Part shown: positions 25,866-34,139 of the stretch, piece after piece
Layout of the letters: each line of letters opens with the position of its first letter
Numbering within the stretch: position 1 is the first letter of the stretch
Assembly (NCBI GenBank): GCA_020853395.1
Contig: JADYYY010000002.1
Coordinates: 394,609 to 458,608 of the forward strand
Length of the DNA stretch: 64,000 nt
Origin: Acidobacteriota bacterium
GTDB lineage: Bacteria > Acidobacteriota > Vicinamibacteria > Vicinamibacterales > SCN-69-37
Direction: 5' to 3'
Notes under the pieces: generated by a model
Told to the model about the DNA's origin: nothing
What the model saw: the letters and a program-made list of their open reading frames with translations, nothing else
The model's database searches: none
Program-made: the position numbers and the translations under genes

Positions 25866-28511
25866 ATGGACCTGCGCGACGTGAAGCTTCGCGCGCGGGC
25901 GCTGCTCGCGCCCCGCCAGGCCGAGCGCGACCTCCGCGACGAGCTCGCCTTCCACGTCGATCGCGAGGCGCGAAAGCTGATCGACGAGGGCATGGCGCCC
26001 GCGACGGCGCGCGCCCGCGCGCACGCGCGGTTCGGTTCGGTTCCGCTCGTCGCCGACGAGTGCCGGGACCAGCGCGGCACCGCGTTCGTCGACGACGCCC
26101 TCCGCGATCTTCGCTGCGCGGTGCGCTCGTTCGCGCACGCGCCGCTCGCCTCGGCGACCGTCGTCGCGACGATCGCCATCGGCCTCGGCGTCGTCGCGGT
26201 GCTGTTCACGTTCCTCAATACGTTCCTGTTCCGCACCGATCGCGTCCCGGACGTCGAGCAGTTCTACGCGGTCGAACGGCTGCAACCGGGCACCGACGGA
26301 CAATCGTCGCTCACCCGTGCCGATTTCGAGTCGTTGCGCCGGGACACGTCGGTGTTCACCGACGCCTACGCCGCCGTGTCCGGCATCGATCTGCGTGTGG
26401 ATGGCCGGGCGATGGCCGTGACGCTCGTCACCGCCAGTTTCTTCGATCTGGTGCGTGTCCGCCCGTCGATGGGACGCGCGCTGACTGCCGCTGATGACGC
26501 GCCGAATGGCGGCAACCCGGTCATCGTGTTGAGCGACAAGGGATGGCATCGTCGCTTCGATCGCGATCCGGACGTGATCGGCCGCACGGTGCTCGTCGGC
26601 GGCGTGCCGTTCACGGTCGTCGGCGTCATGCCGGAAGGGTTCCGCGGTCTCGTCGTGGGTGCGCCCGATTTCTGGGCGCCTCTCGCGCAGCTCGGCGCGT
26701 TCCGGCCCAATCAGCGCGGACGCGAGAGCAGCGCTGTCGTGGAGATCGCCGGCCGGCTGAAGCCTGGCGTGTCCGGGGACAGCGCACGCGCGCAACTGCG
26801 TGCGTGGAGCGCCAACGCGCCGGCATCGACCGCCGAACGGCGTGCCGCCGCGGCCGCCACGATCGACGTGCTTCCCCATCGAGGCACGGTGCCGCGTCCG
26901 ATGGAAGCGGTGATGCTGTTCGCGCCGTTGTTCATCGCCTTCGGTTTGATTCTGTTGATCGGGTGCGCCAACGTCGCCAATCTGCTGCTCGCGCGCGGCG
27001 TCGCCCGCCAGCGTGAGATCGGCATCCGTCTCTCGATTGGCGCGTCGCGTGGGCGCATCGTCCGTCAACTGATGACCGAGAGCCTGCTGCTCGCGCTCGT
27101 CGCCGCCGCGGGCGGCTATGTCGTGTCGCGTCTCGCGCTCACCGGCGCGGTTGTCTGGGTGGTCGGCATGATGCCCGCCGACATCTGGGACGTGAGCCTC
27201 AACGTGCCGGCTGCGGACTGGCGCGTCGCGCTGTTCCTCGTCGCCGCCGCGGTGGCGTCCACCGCGTTGTTCGCACTGCTGCCGGCGCTGCAGGCCACCC
27301 GGATCGATCCGGTGCGGACGCTGCGCGGCGAGCTGGTCAGGGATGCCCGTCCGGGCCGCGCCCGAAATGCGCTGATCGGCGTGCAGGTGTTCGCCTCGGC
27401 GCTGCTGCTGATCGGCGCGTCGATCTTCCTGCGCAGCGGCATGGCCTCCTCACAATACGACCAGGGCTTTCGCACCGCCGACACGGTGATGATCGAGCTG
27501 GTCAACGAGCCGACGCGAACGGCCATGCTCCAGGCGATCGCGGCGGACGCCGCCATCACGCAATACGCGGCGGTACGGCCAGGTATGCTGGACACGTTAC
27601 CCGGGCTTGCCACCATCGGCCAGGGGAAGACGCCGCTCCGCTGCAAGTTCGTATCGGGCGACTACTTCGGCGTGATGGGCGTTCCGATGCTGCGCGGGCG
27701 AACGTTCACGCCGGCCGAACGCGACGGCGCTCCGGTCGTCATCGTCTCCGAATCGACGGCGCGAGCGCTGTGGCCGAACGGCAACGCGATTGGCGAGACG
27801 TTCCGGCTCGAGCCCGATCGTCCGTCCGAAGGCCAACCGGAGGATCAGCCGGCATTCTCCTCGCACCTGGTGACGGTCATCGGCGTGTCGCGAGACGTCA
27901 CGGGCTCTCGATTCACCGGGAACAAGCCAGGCGTGTTCATGCCCACCAGCCTGGACGCGCCGGACACCGCGGCCATGGTGCGGATCGCCGGAGATCCGGA
28001 TCTCGCCAGGCGCACGCTCATCGAGCATTTCATCAAGATCGATCCGAACCTCGGCAGGATCGTGACGATGCGAACGGTGGCGCGGCTCGAGAAGGTGTTC
28101 CTGACGATCGCGTTTTCGATTGCCGTGGCGCTCGGCGCGCTGGCGTTGCTGCTGACGGTGTCGGGACTGTTCAGCGTGTTGTCCTACCTCGTGGCGCAGC
28201 GCACCAAGGAAATCGGCTTGCGCATGGCGCTTGGCGCGCCGTCGCGAGCCGTCACGCGCTTGGTGCTCGCGCAGACCGCCCGGCCCGTGCTCTACGGGCT
28301 CGTCGCCGGCACGGTGCTCGCCGCCGCGCTCGCGACCGTATTGCTGTCGACGCCGTTCGGCGCGTTCATCTCGCCGATCGTGCACGTTGCCGATCCCGTC
28401 GCCTATCTCGCGAGCGTGGTGATCATCGTCGCCGCCTGCGTCGCGGCGGCGGCACTGCCTGCCACGCGCGCCGTGCGGCTCGATCCGATGCGGGCCCTGC
28501 GGGAGGAATAG
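25866..28511 (+). CDS. ADOP-family ABC transporter permease (module 2)
   Basis: An 881-residue duplicated MacB/FtsX permease with the usual prefix (ERDLRDELAFHVDREARKLIDEGMAPATARARAHARFG). The first TM lies near 96-118; FtsX blocks lie near 350-460 and 745-875, ending RLDPMRALREE. The second periplasmic domain is somewhat shortened around residues 545-600 compared with module 1: its usual opening stretch is partly missing, with the text passing quickly from VNEPTRTAMLQAIAADAAITQY to GKTPLRCKFVSGDYFGVMGVPMLRGRTF. No adjacent ATPase. Confidence 0.92.
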   Translation: MDLRDVKLRARALLAPRQAERDLRDELAFHVDREARKLIDEGMAPATARARAHARFGSVPLVADECRDQRGTAFVDDALRDLRCAVRSFAHAPLASATVVATIAIGLGVVAVLFTFLNTFLFRTDRVPDVEQFYAVERLQPGTDGQSSLTRADFESLRRDTSVFTDAYAAVSGIDLRVDGRAMAVTLVTASFFDLVRVRPSMGRALTAADDAPNGGNPVIVLSDKGWHRRFDRDPDVIGRTVLVGGVPFTVVGVMPEGFRGLVVGAPDFWAPLAQLGAFRPNQRGRESSAVVEIAGRLKPGVSGDSARAQLRAWSANAPASTAERRAAAAATIDVLPHRGTVPRPMEAVMLFAPLFIAFGLILLIGCANVANLLLARGVARQREIGIRLSIGASRGRIVRQLMTESLLLALVAAAGGYVVSRLALTGAVVWVVGMMPADIWDVSLNVPAADWRVALFLVAAAVASTALFALLPALQATRIDPVRTLRGELVRDARPGRARNALIGVQVFASALLLIGASIFLRSGMASSQYDQGFRTADTVMIELVNEPTRTAMLQAIAADAAITQYAAVRPGMLDTLPGLATIGQGKTPLRCKFVSGDYFGVMGVPMLRGRTFTPAERDGAPVVIVSESTARALWPNGNAIGETFRLEPDRPSEGQPEDQPAFSSHLVTVIGVSRDVTGSRFTGNKPGVFMPTSLDAPDTAAMVRIAGDPDLARRTLIEHFIKIDPNLGRIVTMRTVARLEKVFLTIAFSIAVALGALALLLTVSGLFSVLSYLVAQRTKEIGLRMALGAPSRAVTRLVLAQTARPVLYGLVAGTVLAAALATVLLSTPFGAFISPIVHVADPVAYLASVVIIVAACVAAAALPATRAVRLDPMRALREE

Positions 28512-28689
28512 ACGCTCACTTCCCTCTCGGAGCGCGCTTCAGCCGCAGCCGCCACGGCGATCGTCGGTTGCCAGCCGCCTCGCACGGCGCGGACGGATCT
28601 TTTGCTCACGCCCGCGTCGATCGCTGTCATCACTTGACTCGAGGCGTCGCGGCCGACGCATCGAAGTTCCCCCGACCTTGCCGAGCGCC

Positions 28690-28729
28690 TTGACACCCGC
28701 TTGGCCTATAGGCATAGTTAATCTATGCC
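28690..28729 (+). promoter_or_regulatory. PadR promoter with operator over -10 and start codon (GGCATAG-N5-CTATGCC)
   Basis: TTGACA (28690-28695), 17-nt spacer, CATAGT (28713-28718), then 6 nt to the ATG at 28725: a leaderless layout. A perfect 7-bp inverted repeat, GGCATAG (28711-28717) and CTATGCC (28723-28729), covers both the -10 box and the start codon, so bound repressor would block RNA polymerase at the start site. Confidence 0.75.
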
Positions 28730-29054
28730 TCGAAACGACGGCCTTCCCCCTGGCACCCTGGCCATGCTGATCCTGCGGATCCTCGCCCGCGGTCCCCTGC
28801 ACGGCTACGGAATCGCTCAACGCATCCGGCAACTCTCGAGCGATGCGCTCAGCGTCGAAGAAGGCTCGTTGTACCCCGCGCTGCAGAAGCTCCTGCTGAA
28901 GGGTTGGGTCAAGGCCGAAGCGACCGTGTCGGACACCGGCCGGAGCGTGCGCGCGTACCGACTCACTCCCGCGGGCAGGAAGCAGCTCGAGGTCGAACGC
29001 GCGAACTACTCACGGATGGCGAAGGCCATCGCGCTCCTCCTCGAATCGGCGTGA
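28725..29054 (+). CDS. PadR-family transcriptional regulator (module 3)
   Basis: A 109-residue PadR protein: LPPGTLAMLILRILARGPLHGYGIAQRIRQLSSDALSVEEGSLYPALQKLLLKGWVKAEATVSDTGRSVRAYRLTPAGRKQLEVERANY. It is the most divergent of the four PadR proteins (EEGSLYPALQKL instead of QQGSLYPALHRL). Its stop overlaps a GTG that could start the ADOP gene. Confidence 0.93.
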   Translation: MPRNDGLPPGTLAMLILRILARGPLHGYGIAQRIRQLSSDALSVEEGSLYPALQKLLLKGWVKAEATVSDTGRSVRAYRLTPAGRKQLEVERANYSRMAKAIALLLESA

Positions 29055-29059
29055 CGCCC

Positions 29060-31642
29060 ATGCTGAGCCTCGGCGAGTGGTACCGGCGGGTGCACTACCT
29101 CCTCCACAGGAGGGAGCTCGAGGATCAACTGCGCCTGGACATGGAGGCGCACCGCGCGATGATGGGAACCCCCGCGCGATTCGGCAATACCCTACGGCTT
29201 CGGGAAGAGGCGCACGACACGTGGGGTTGGCGGTGGCTCCACGATCTGGGGCATGACCTCCGGCACGGCCTCAGGTCATTCGTCGCCGATCGCGCGTACA
29301 CGACGACGGCCGTGACGACGCTCGCGCTCGGCATCGGCACCACCGCCGCCGTCTTCACGGTCGTCAACGGCGTGCTGTTGCGGCCGTTGCCGTTTCCCGA
29401 CGCAGGACGTCTCGTGCAGGTGTCGGGTCAGAGCGCCCTCGCGGAGCGCGGTGCGGTGCCGGACGTCGACGGCCTGCGCCGCGGCTCGGGCTCGTTCGCG
29501 GCCATCGCCGGGTACGAGGTCGCAGGCCGATACCTTCGCACGTCAACCGGATCCACGCGGGTGATGGCAGTGCAGGCCGAAGGAGATTTCTTCAGCGTAT
29601 TGGGTGCGGCTCCACGACTCGGCCGGACGTTCACGGCGTCCGATCCACCGGATGCGGCCGTGATCGGCGAAGAGTTCTGGCGGCGAGACCTGGAATCGGA
29701 TCCGAACGTGATCGGACGCACGCTGGCGTTCACCGACCGGAGCGTCACGATCGTCGGCGTGATGCCGCGATCGTTTCAGTTCCCGTACGCGGCGGCATCG
29801 ATTCTGCCTGGCGTCGCTTCGGCGGCTCGCACCGACGTCTGGCTGCGCTTCCCCGGCGGCCGGGTCATCCACCGAATCGGAGAGGTCGTCGGACGGATCA
29901 AGGCGGACGTCTCGATCGAGGCGGCCGCTCAGGAAGCCGCGGCGGTGGGTGACCGGCTCGCTGCCGAGGCCCCACACCCCGGGCCTCCCACCCGCGTGAT
30001 CGTCGAGCCGCTGGCCGACGCGATCGTCACGCCGCCCGTGCAGCGGCTGCTGGCGCTGCTGTTCGGATCCGTGGTGCTGCTCCTGGCGCTCGCCTGCGCG
30101 AACGTGGGCACGCTGGCGCTGGCACGGGTGACACGGCGCAGCCAACACGTGGCGGTTCGCGTGGCACTCGGGGCCGGTCGTGGGCGCCTGATGCGACAGG
30201 CCCTCGCGGAGAGCCTGCTGCTCCTGTCAGCCAGCGCGTTGGCCGGACTCGTGCTGGCCTGGTTCGCGACACGGTGGTTCCTGACCGTCGCGGCGGCCTA
30301 CTTGCCGCGGGCGCACGACGTCGCGCTCGACTGGCGGGTCGTCGGGTTCGTCATCGCGGCTGCCGCGGTCGTGGGGATCATGGTGGCGCTCATCCCGATG
30401 CTCGCGGTGCTCGGAGCTCGGGATGCGCACGTTCAGTCCTCGATCCGGGAAGGCGCCGGCCGCGCCACCGCCGGTCCGGCCGCGAGCCGGCTGCGCGACA
30501 GCCTGATCGTCGCGGAGATCGCCATCGCGTTCGTGCTCGCGGTCGGCGCGGCGCTCCTGGTTCGGGAGCTGGTCCGGTTGAAGAACGTCGATCCCGGCGT
30601 GAGCACCCGGAACGTCATGACGTTCCACCTCGGCTACCGCGGCGCGTCGCCTCCCGATCCTCGCCAGTTCTACGCGATCGAAGACCGCGTCCGGCAATTG
30701 CCCGGCACGGCGGCGGCGGGCGTCACGCAGCTCGTGCCGCTCCAGAATTGGGGTTGGACGAGCAGCTCGTCCGATTTCGCCGTTCGAGGACGCCCGCGGC
30801 TGTCACCAGAGTTTCCGATCCAGATGCGCTACGTCACGCCCGGCTACCTGGCCACGCTGCGCGTGGCCGTCAGATCCGGCCGGGGATTCACGGCTGACGA
30901 CACGGCCAGCGCGACTCCTGCCGTCGTGATCAACGAGACGCTGGCGCGCCGGTGTTGTGCCGGGTTCGATCCGGTCGGCCAGATCACCAACCGCGGCACC
31001 ATCGTCGGCGTGGTGGCAGACGTTCGGCAGGCATCGCTCGATCGACCCGCCGAACCCGAGCTGTACTTCCCGATCGCGCAGAACTGGTCGCAGATCTCCG
31101 AGCTCGGGATGACGCTCCTCGTTCGGACGACGACGGCTCCAGCCGGGCTGACGGATGTCGTCCGCTCGGTCGTACACGACGTGAACCCCGACCTCGCGGT
31201 GTTCGACGTCAAGGGCATGGATCAGGTGATCGCCGACTCGCTCGCGGAGTTCACGCTGTATCTGTCGGTCGTCACCGCATTCGCTGCGCTCGCCCTGGTG
31301 CTGGCAGCGAGCGGGACGTACGGCGTGATCGCGTATCTGGCCGCGTCGCGGACACAGGAGTTCGCGGTGAGAGCGGCGCTCGGTGCCCGTCGGGCCGCGA
31401 TCGCACGGCTCGTGCTCGCGCGCGGGGCGCGCATCGTCGGCCTTGGCCTGCTCATCGGCCTCGCCGGCGCGCTGGCCGCCAGCTCGATGGTGGTCGGTCT
31501 GCCCGTCAAGGTGCGCGAGCCCGACCTGGAGACGCTCGCGCCCTTGGCGGCCGCGCTCTTCGTCCTCGCAATGACGGCGTCGCTGCTACCCGCCATCCAC
31601 GCTTCCCGCGTCGATCCAGTCCGGGCTCTGAAGGCCGAGTGA
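29060..31642 (+). CDS. ADOP-family ABC transporter permease (module 3)
   Basis: An 860-residue duplicated permease from ATG 29060 (GTG at 29051, overlapping the PadR stop as GTGA, would add three residues). The prefix is shortened (RREL...DQLRLDMEAHRAMMGTPARFGNTLRLREEAHDTWGWRWL), then the first TM (TTTAVTTLALGIGTTAAVFTVVNGVLLRPLPFP), two MacB domains and two FtsX blocks ending RVDPVRALKAE. A double Cys (RRCCAGFDPVG) in the second periplasmic domain is unusual. Followed convergently by a histidine-kinase gene only 7 nt away. Confidence 0.92.
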   Translation: MLSLGEWYRRVHYLLHRRELEDQLRLDMEAHRAMMGTPARFGNTLRLREEAHDTWGWRWLHDLGHDLRHGLRSFVADRAYTTTAVTTLALGIGTTAAVFTVVNGVLLRPLPFPDAGRLVQVSGQSALAERGAVPDVDGLRRGSGSFAAIAGYEVAGRYLRTSTGSTRVMAVQAEGDFFSVLGAAPRLGRTFTASDPPDAAVIGEEFWRRDLESDPNVIGRTLAFTDRSVTIVGVMPRSFQFPYAAASILPGVASAARTDVWLRFPGGRVIHRIGEVVGRIKADVSIEAAAQEAAAVGDRLAAEAPHPGPPTRVIVEPLADAIVTPPVQRLLALLFGSVVLLLALACANVGTLALARVTRRSQHVAVRVALGAGRGRLMRQALAESLLLLSASALAGLVLAWFATRWFLTVAAAYLPRAHDVALDWRVVGFVIAAAAVVGIMVALIPMLAVLGARDAHVQSSIREGAGRATAGPAASRLRDSLIVAEIAIAFVLAVGAALLVRELVRLKNVDPGVSTRNVMTFHLGYRGASPPDPRQFYAIEDRVRQLPGTAAAGVTQLVPLQNWGWTSSSSDFAVRGRPRLSPEFPIQMRYVTPGYLATLRVAVRSGRGFTADDTASATPAVVINETLARRCCAGFDPVGQITNRGTIVGVVADVRQASLDRPAEPELYFPIAQNWSQISELGMTLLVRTTTAPAGLTDVVRSVVHDVNPDLAVFDVKGMDQVIADSLAEFTLYLSVVTAFAALALVLAASGTYGVIAYLAASRTQEFAVRAALGARRAAIARLVLARGARIVGLGLLIGLAGALAASSMVVGLPVKVREPDLETLAPLAAALFVLAMTASLLPAIHASRVDPVRALKAE

Positions 31643-31649
31643 GGTGCGA

Positions 31650-32780
31650 CTATGCCGGCGCCGCCGGCAGTTCCACCGTCACGCGGAGCCCGCCGCCGGC
31701 GCGAGGTGCGAGCGTCACGGTTCCGTCGTGCGCCGTCGCGATGCTCTTGACGATCGCCAGGCCGAGGCCGACGCCGGCGTGGTCGGTGCGGACCCGCTCG
31801 GTGCCCCGTTGAAAGGGCGCCATGAGCGTGGACACCAGGTCTGGAGCCAGTGTCTCGCCGGTGTTCTCGACCATGAGCACCACGGTTTCCGGTTGCAGGC
31901 TGGTCGTCACCCTGACGGTACCGCGTTCAGGCAGGTTGTGGACGATCGCGTTGTGCACGAGGTTCGTCGTCATCTGCAGCAGGAGTGCGTGCGAGCCGAC
32001 CGTGGGCGTCACGTCGCCGGACGTCTCGATGCTGAGGCCGCGCTTTTCGGCGAGGGGGAGCAGCGTTTCCGTGGCCTCTTCCGCGACGAGGGACAAGTCG
32101 ACAGGCTCTCGAGCGAAGGACCGCCGGTCGGCGCGGCTGAGCAGGAGCAGGGCCTCGGTGAGATCGATCGCGCGGGTGTTGATGACGCGGAGACGGTCGA
32201 TGAGCTCGCCGGTGTCGCTCGCCGGATCGTTCCTGGCGACATCCAGCATGGTCTGCGTGATCGTCAACGGCGTGCGCAACTCGTGGGAAGCGTTGGCCGC
32301 GAACCTCCGTTGCTCGCCGACATGGGCCTCGATCCGCTCGAGCATGGTGTCGAACGCGTCGGCCAGCTCGCGAAACTCGTCCCGCCGGCCCGGCAACCGG
32401 ATGCGGTGAGCGAGCGATCCGCTCGTGGCCGCGCGCGTCGCATCGGTGATGCGACTCAAGGGCGCGAGCATGCGGCCCGCGAGAATCCATCCTCCTGCGA
32501 GCCCGAAGACGAGGAGAAATGCCAGCACGATGGCCGCGGCTGGAGCGTACGCGCGCAGCAGGAACGCACGGTTCCCGGGCACCAGAGCCCCGAGCGTGCT
32601 GATCGCCGCGTCGGGAATGTACCGCAACAGAAGGTGATCGACCGATCGCCCAGGCTGGCCCGCGAACCACGCGGCCACGAGCATCAGGAAGCCGGCCAGC
32701 ATCAGGAATCCGGCGTAGCTCAGCGTGAGTTTGAGGCGAACGCTCAGCCCGGGATCTCTATCCACCACCACCTCGCTCAC
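31650..32780 (-). CDS. Sensor histidine kinase (VanS/OmpR-partner type)
   Basis: A 376-residue membrane kinase: TM1 ~20-40, a short extracytoplasmic loop (~41-76), TM2 ~77-100, HAMP ~100-155, HisKA with ANASHELRTPLTITQTML (phospho-His166), N-box LVHNAIVHN, D/F region VENTGETLAPD and G-box GVGLGLAIVKSIATAHDG. The small sensor loop (~35 residues) suggests it senses a membrane or cell-wall signal. It follows the response-regulator gene by 31 nt. The pair is divergent from a VanY-like D,D-carboxypeptidase, which is the likely target. Confidence 0.93.
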   Translation of the reverse strand: MSEVVVDRDPGLSVRLKLTLSYAGFLMLAGFLMLVAAWFAGQPGRSVDHLLLRYIPDAAISTLGALVPGNRAFLLRAYAPAAAIVLAFLLVFGLAGGWILAGRMLAPLSRITDATRAATSGSLAHRIRLPGRRDEFRELADAFDTMLERIEAHVGEQRRFAANASHELRTPLTITQTMLDVARNDPASDTGELIDRLRVINTRAIDLTEALLLLSRADRRSFAREPVDLSLVAEEATETLLPLAEKRGLSIETSGDVTPTVGSHALLLQMTTNLVHNAIVHNLPERGTVRVTTSLQPETVVLMVENTGETLAPDLVSTLMAPFQRGTERVRTDHAGVGLGLAIVKSIATAHDGTVTLAPRAGGGLRVTVELPAAPA

Positions 32781-32811
32781 GCCCGCCGGGTCGTTTCACG
32801 CACGGACGCGT

Positions 32812-33477
32812 TCACGGCGTCGTGTCGATGCGGTAGCCAACGCCCGGCACCGTGGCAATCAGCCAGGGTTCGCCGAGCCGTTTGCGCAGAGCCGAGACCG
32901 TGATGCGCACGGCGTTGGTGAACGGGTCTGCGTGCTCGTCCCACGCGCGGGCCAGGAGCTCTTCGGCGCTCACGACCCCGCCGTCGGCCGCGACGAGGAC
33001 CTCGAGCACGGCGAACTGTTTTCTCGTGAGCGCGACGTAGCGGCCGTCGCGGTAGACCTCACGGCGGAACGGATCCAGCCGCAGGCCAGCGATCTCGCGG
33101 ACGGGCGGCCTGTTGTAGCCGCGCCTGCGGTTGAGGGCTCGAAGTCTGAGCACGAGCTCTCGCAGATCGAACGGCTTGGTGAGGTAGTCGTCGGCGCCGA
33201 GCTCGAAGCCGGACGCCTTGTCGTCCAGCCGATCGGCGGCAGTGAGCATGAGGATCGGCATGCCGCTGCCGGAGGCCACGATGCGCCTGGCGATCTCGTC
33301 GCCGGACGGACCGGGGATGTCGCGGTCGAGGACGGCGATGTCGTAGACGTTGATGCTCAGCAGTTCGAGCGCGGTGTCCCCGTCACCGGCGACGTCGGCG
33401 GCAATCGCTTCCAGACGCAGGCCATCGCGGATGGCGTCCGCCAGATACGGCTCGTCCTCGACGATCAGCACGCGCAT
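32812..33477 (-). CDS. OmpR/PhoB-family response regulator (VanR-like)
   Basis: A 221-residue regulator. Receiver: acidic pocket VEDEP at 6-10, phospho-acceptor Asp51 in AVLDRDIPGPSG, Thr in LMLTAADRLDDKASGFELGADDYLTKPF with conserved Lys. The C-terminal winged helix (RLDPFRREVYRDGRYVALTRKQFAVLEVLVAADGGVVSAEELLARAWDEHADPFTNAVRITVSALRKRLG) is typical of OmpR. Divergently transcribed from the VanY-like gene; 11-bp-spaced direct repeats in the shared 89-nt region are good candidate binding sites. Confidence 0.94.
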   Translation of the reverse strand: MRVLIVEDEPYLADAIRDGLRLEAIAADVAGDGDTALELLSINVYDIAVLDRDIPGPSGDEIARRIVASGSGMPILMLTAADRLDDKASGFELGADDYLTKPFDLRELVLRLRALNRRRGYNRPPVREIAGLRLDPFRREVYRDGRYVALTRKQFAVLEVLVAADGGVVSAEELLARAWDEHADPFTNAVRITVSALRKRLGEPWLIATVPGVGYRIDTTP

Positions 33478-33502
33478 AGCCCCTCGATGCTACGGGCCGC
33501 GA

Positions 33503-33520
33503 CATATCGTCCGCATATCG
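33503..33520. promoter_or_regulatory. Direct repeat CATATCG with 11-bp spacing, response-regulator site
   Basis: CATATCG at 33503-33509 and again at 33514-33520, one helical turn apart (11 bp), in the region between the divergent regulator and VanY-like genes. A weaker third copy (CATACG) follows at 33528-33533. Head-to-tail 11-bp repeats are the usual operator form for PhoB/OmpR-family dimers. Confidence 0.6.
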
Positions 33521-33566
33521 AAAACCGCATACGCGCTGGCAACGCCATGCCGTCCAGACTACCGGT

Positions 33567-34139
33567 ATGGCGCACACCGAGCCAGCGCGAACCGCAGCCC
33601 GGCGGCCCCGATCGATCGCGCTCGCGGCGCTGGTCGCCCTGAGCCTGACGTTCGTCGGCGTCGTCAGCGGTCCACCGATGGCGCTTGGCGAGGCAGATGG
33701 CGCCGTGCCTCGCGGCGCGACACCCTTCGATGACGCGCTGCCCGCCGTGACCCACCTCGATCCAGACCTGCTGGCAGCGCTCCGTCACGCGGCGGCGGAT
33801 GCTGCCCGCGACGGGATCGAGATCGTTGTCAATGGCGGCTGGCGCTCGCCGGGTTACCAGCAACAGCTCCTTCGAGAGGCGGTCTCGACGTACGGCTCGG
33901 CAGAACGAGCCGCGCGCTGGGTCGCCACCGCGGCCACGTCGTCTCATGTGTCGGGACACGCGGTCGATCTCGGGCCGTCCCACGCCGCGGTATGGCTCGC
34001 GGCGCACGGCGTCGAGCACGGACTCTGCCGGGTCTACCGCAACGAACCGTGGCACTACGAACTGCACAAGGACGCCATCGCCCACGGGTGCCCACCGATG
34101 TACGCGGATCCCAGCCACGACCCAAGGATGCAACAATGA
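33567..34139 (+). CDS. VanY-like M15B D-alanyl-D-alanine carboxypeptidase
   Basis: A 190-residue zinc peptidase with an N-terminal signal/anchor (~16-41). M15 signature: SSHVSGHAVDLGP supplies His127 and Asp134, and NEPWHYEL supplies catalytic Glu160 and His163. The fold starts with HLDPDLLAALRHAA and the GGWRSPGYQQQLLREAV motif. It should cut the terminal D-Ala from peptidoglycan precursors, the VanY reaction that lowers glycopeptide binding. The C-terminus (GCPPMYADPSHDPRMQQ) closely resembles a family widespread in actinomycetes next to similar two-component genes. Its stop overlaps the ADOP start by ATGA. Confidence 0.9.
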   Translation: MAHTEPARTAARRPRSIALAALVALSLTFVGVVSGPPMALGEADGAVPRGATPFDDALPAVTHLDPDLLAALRHAAADAARDGIEIVVNGGWRSPGYQQQLLREAVSTYGSAERAARWVATAATSSHVSGHAVDLGPSHAAVWLAAHGVEHGLCRVYRNEPWHYELHKDAIAHGCPPMYADPSHDPRMQQ

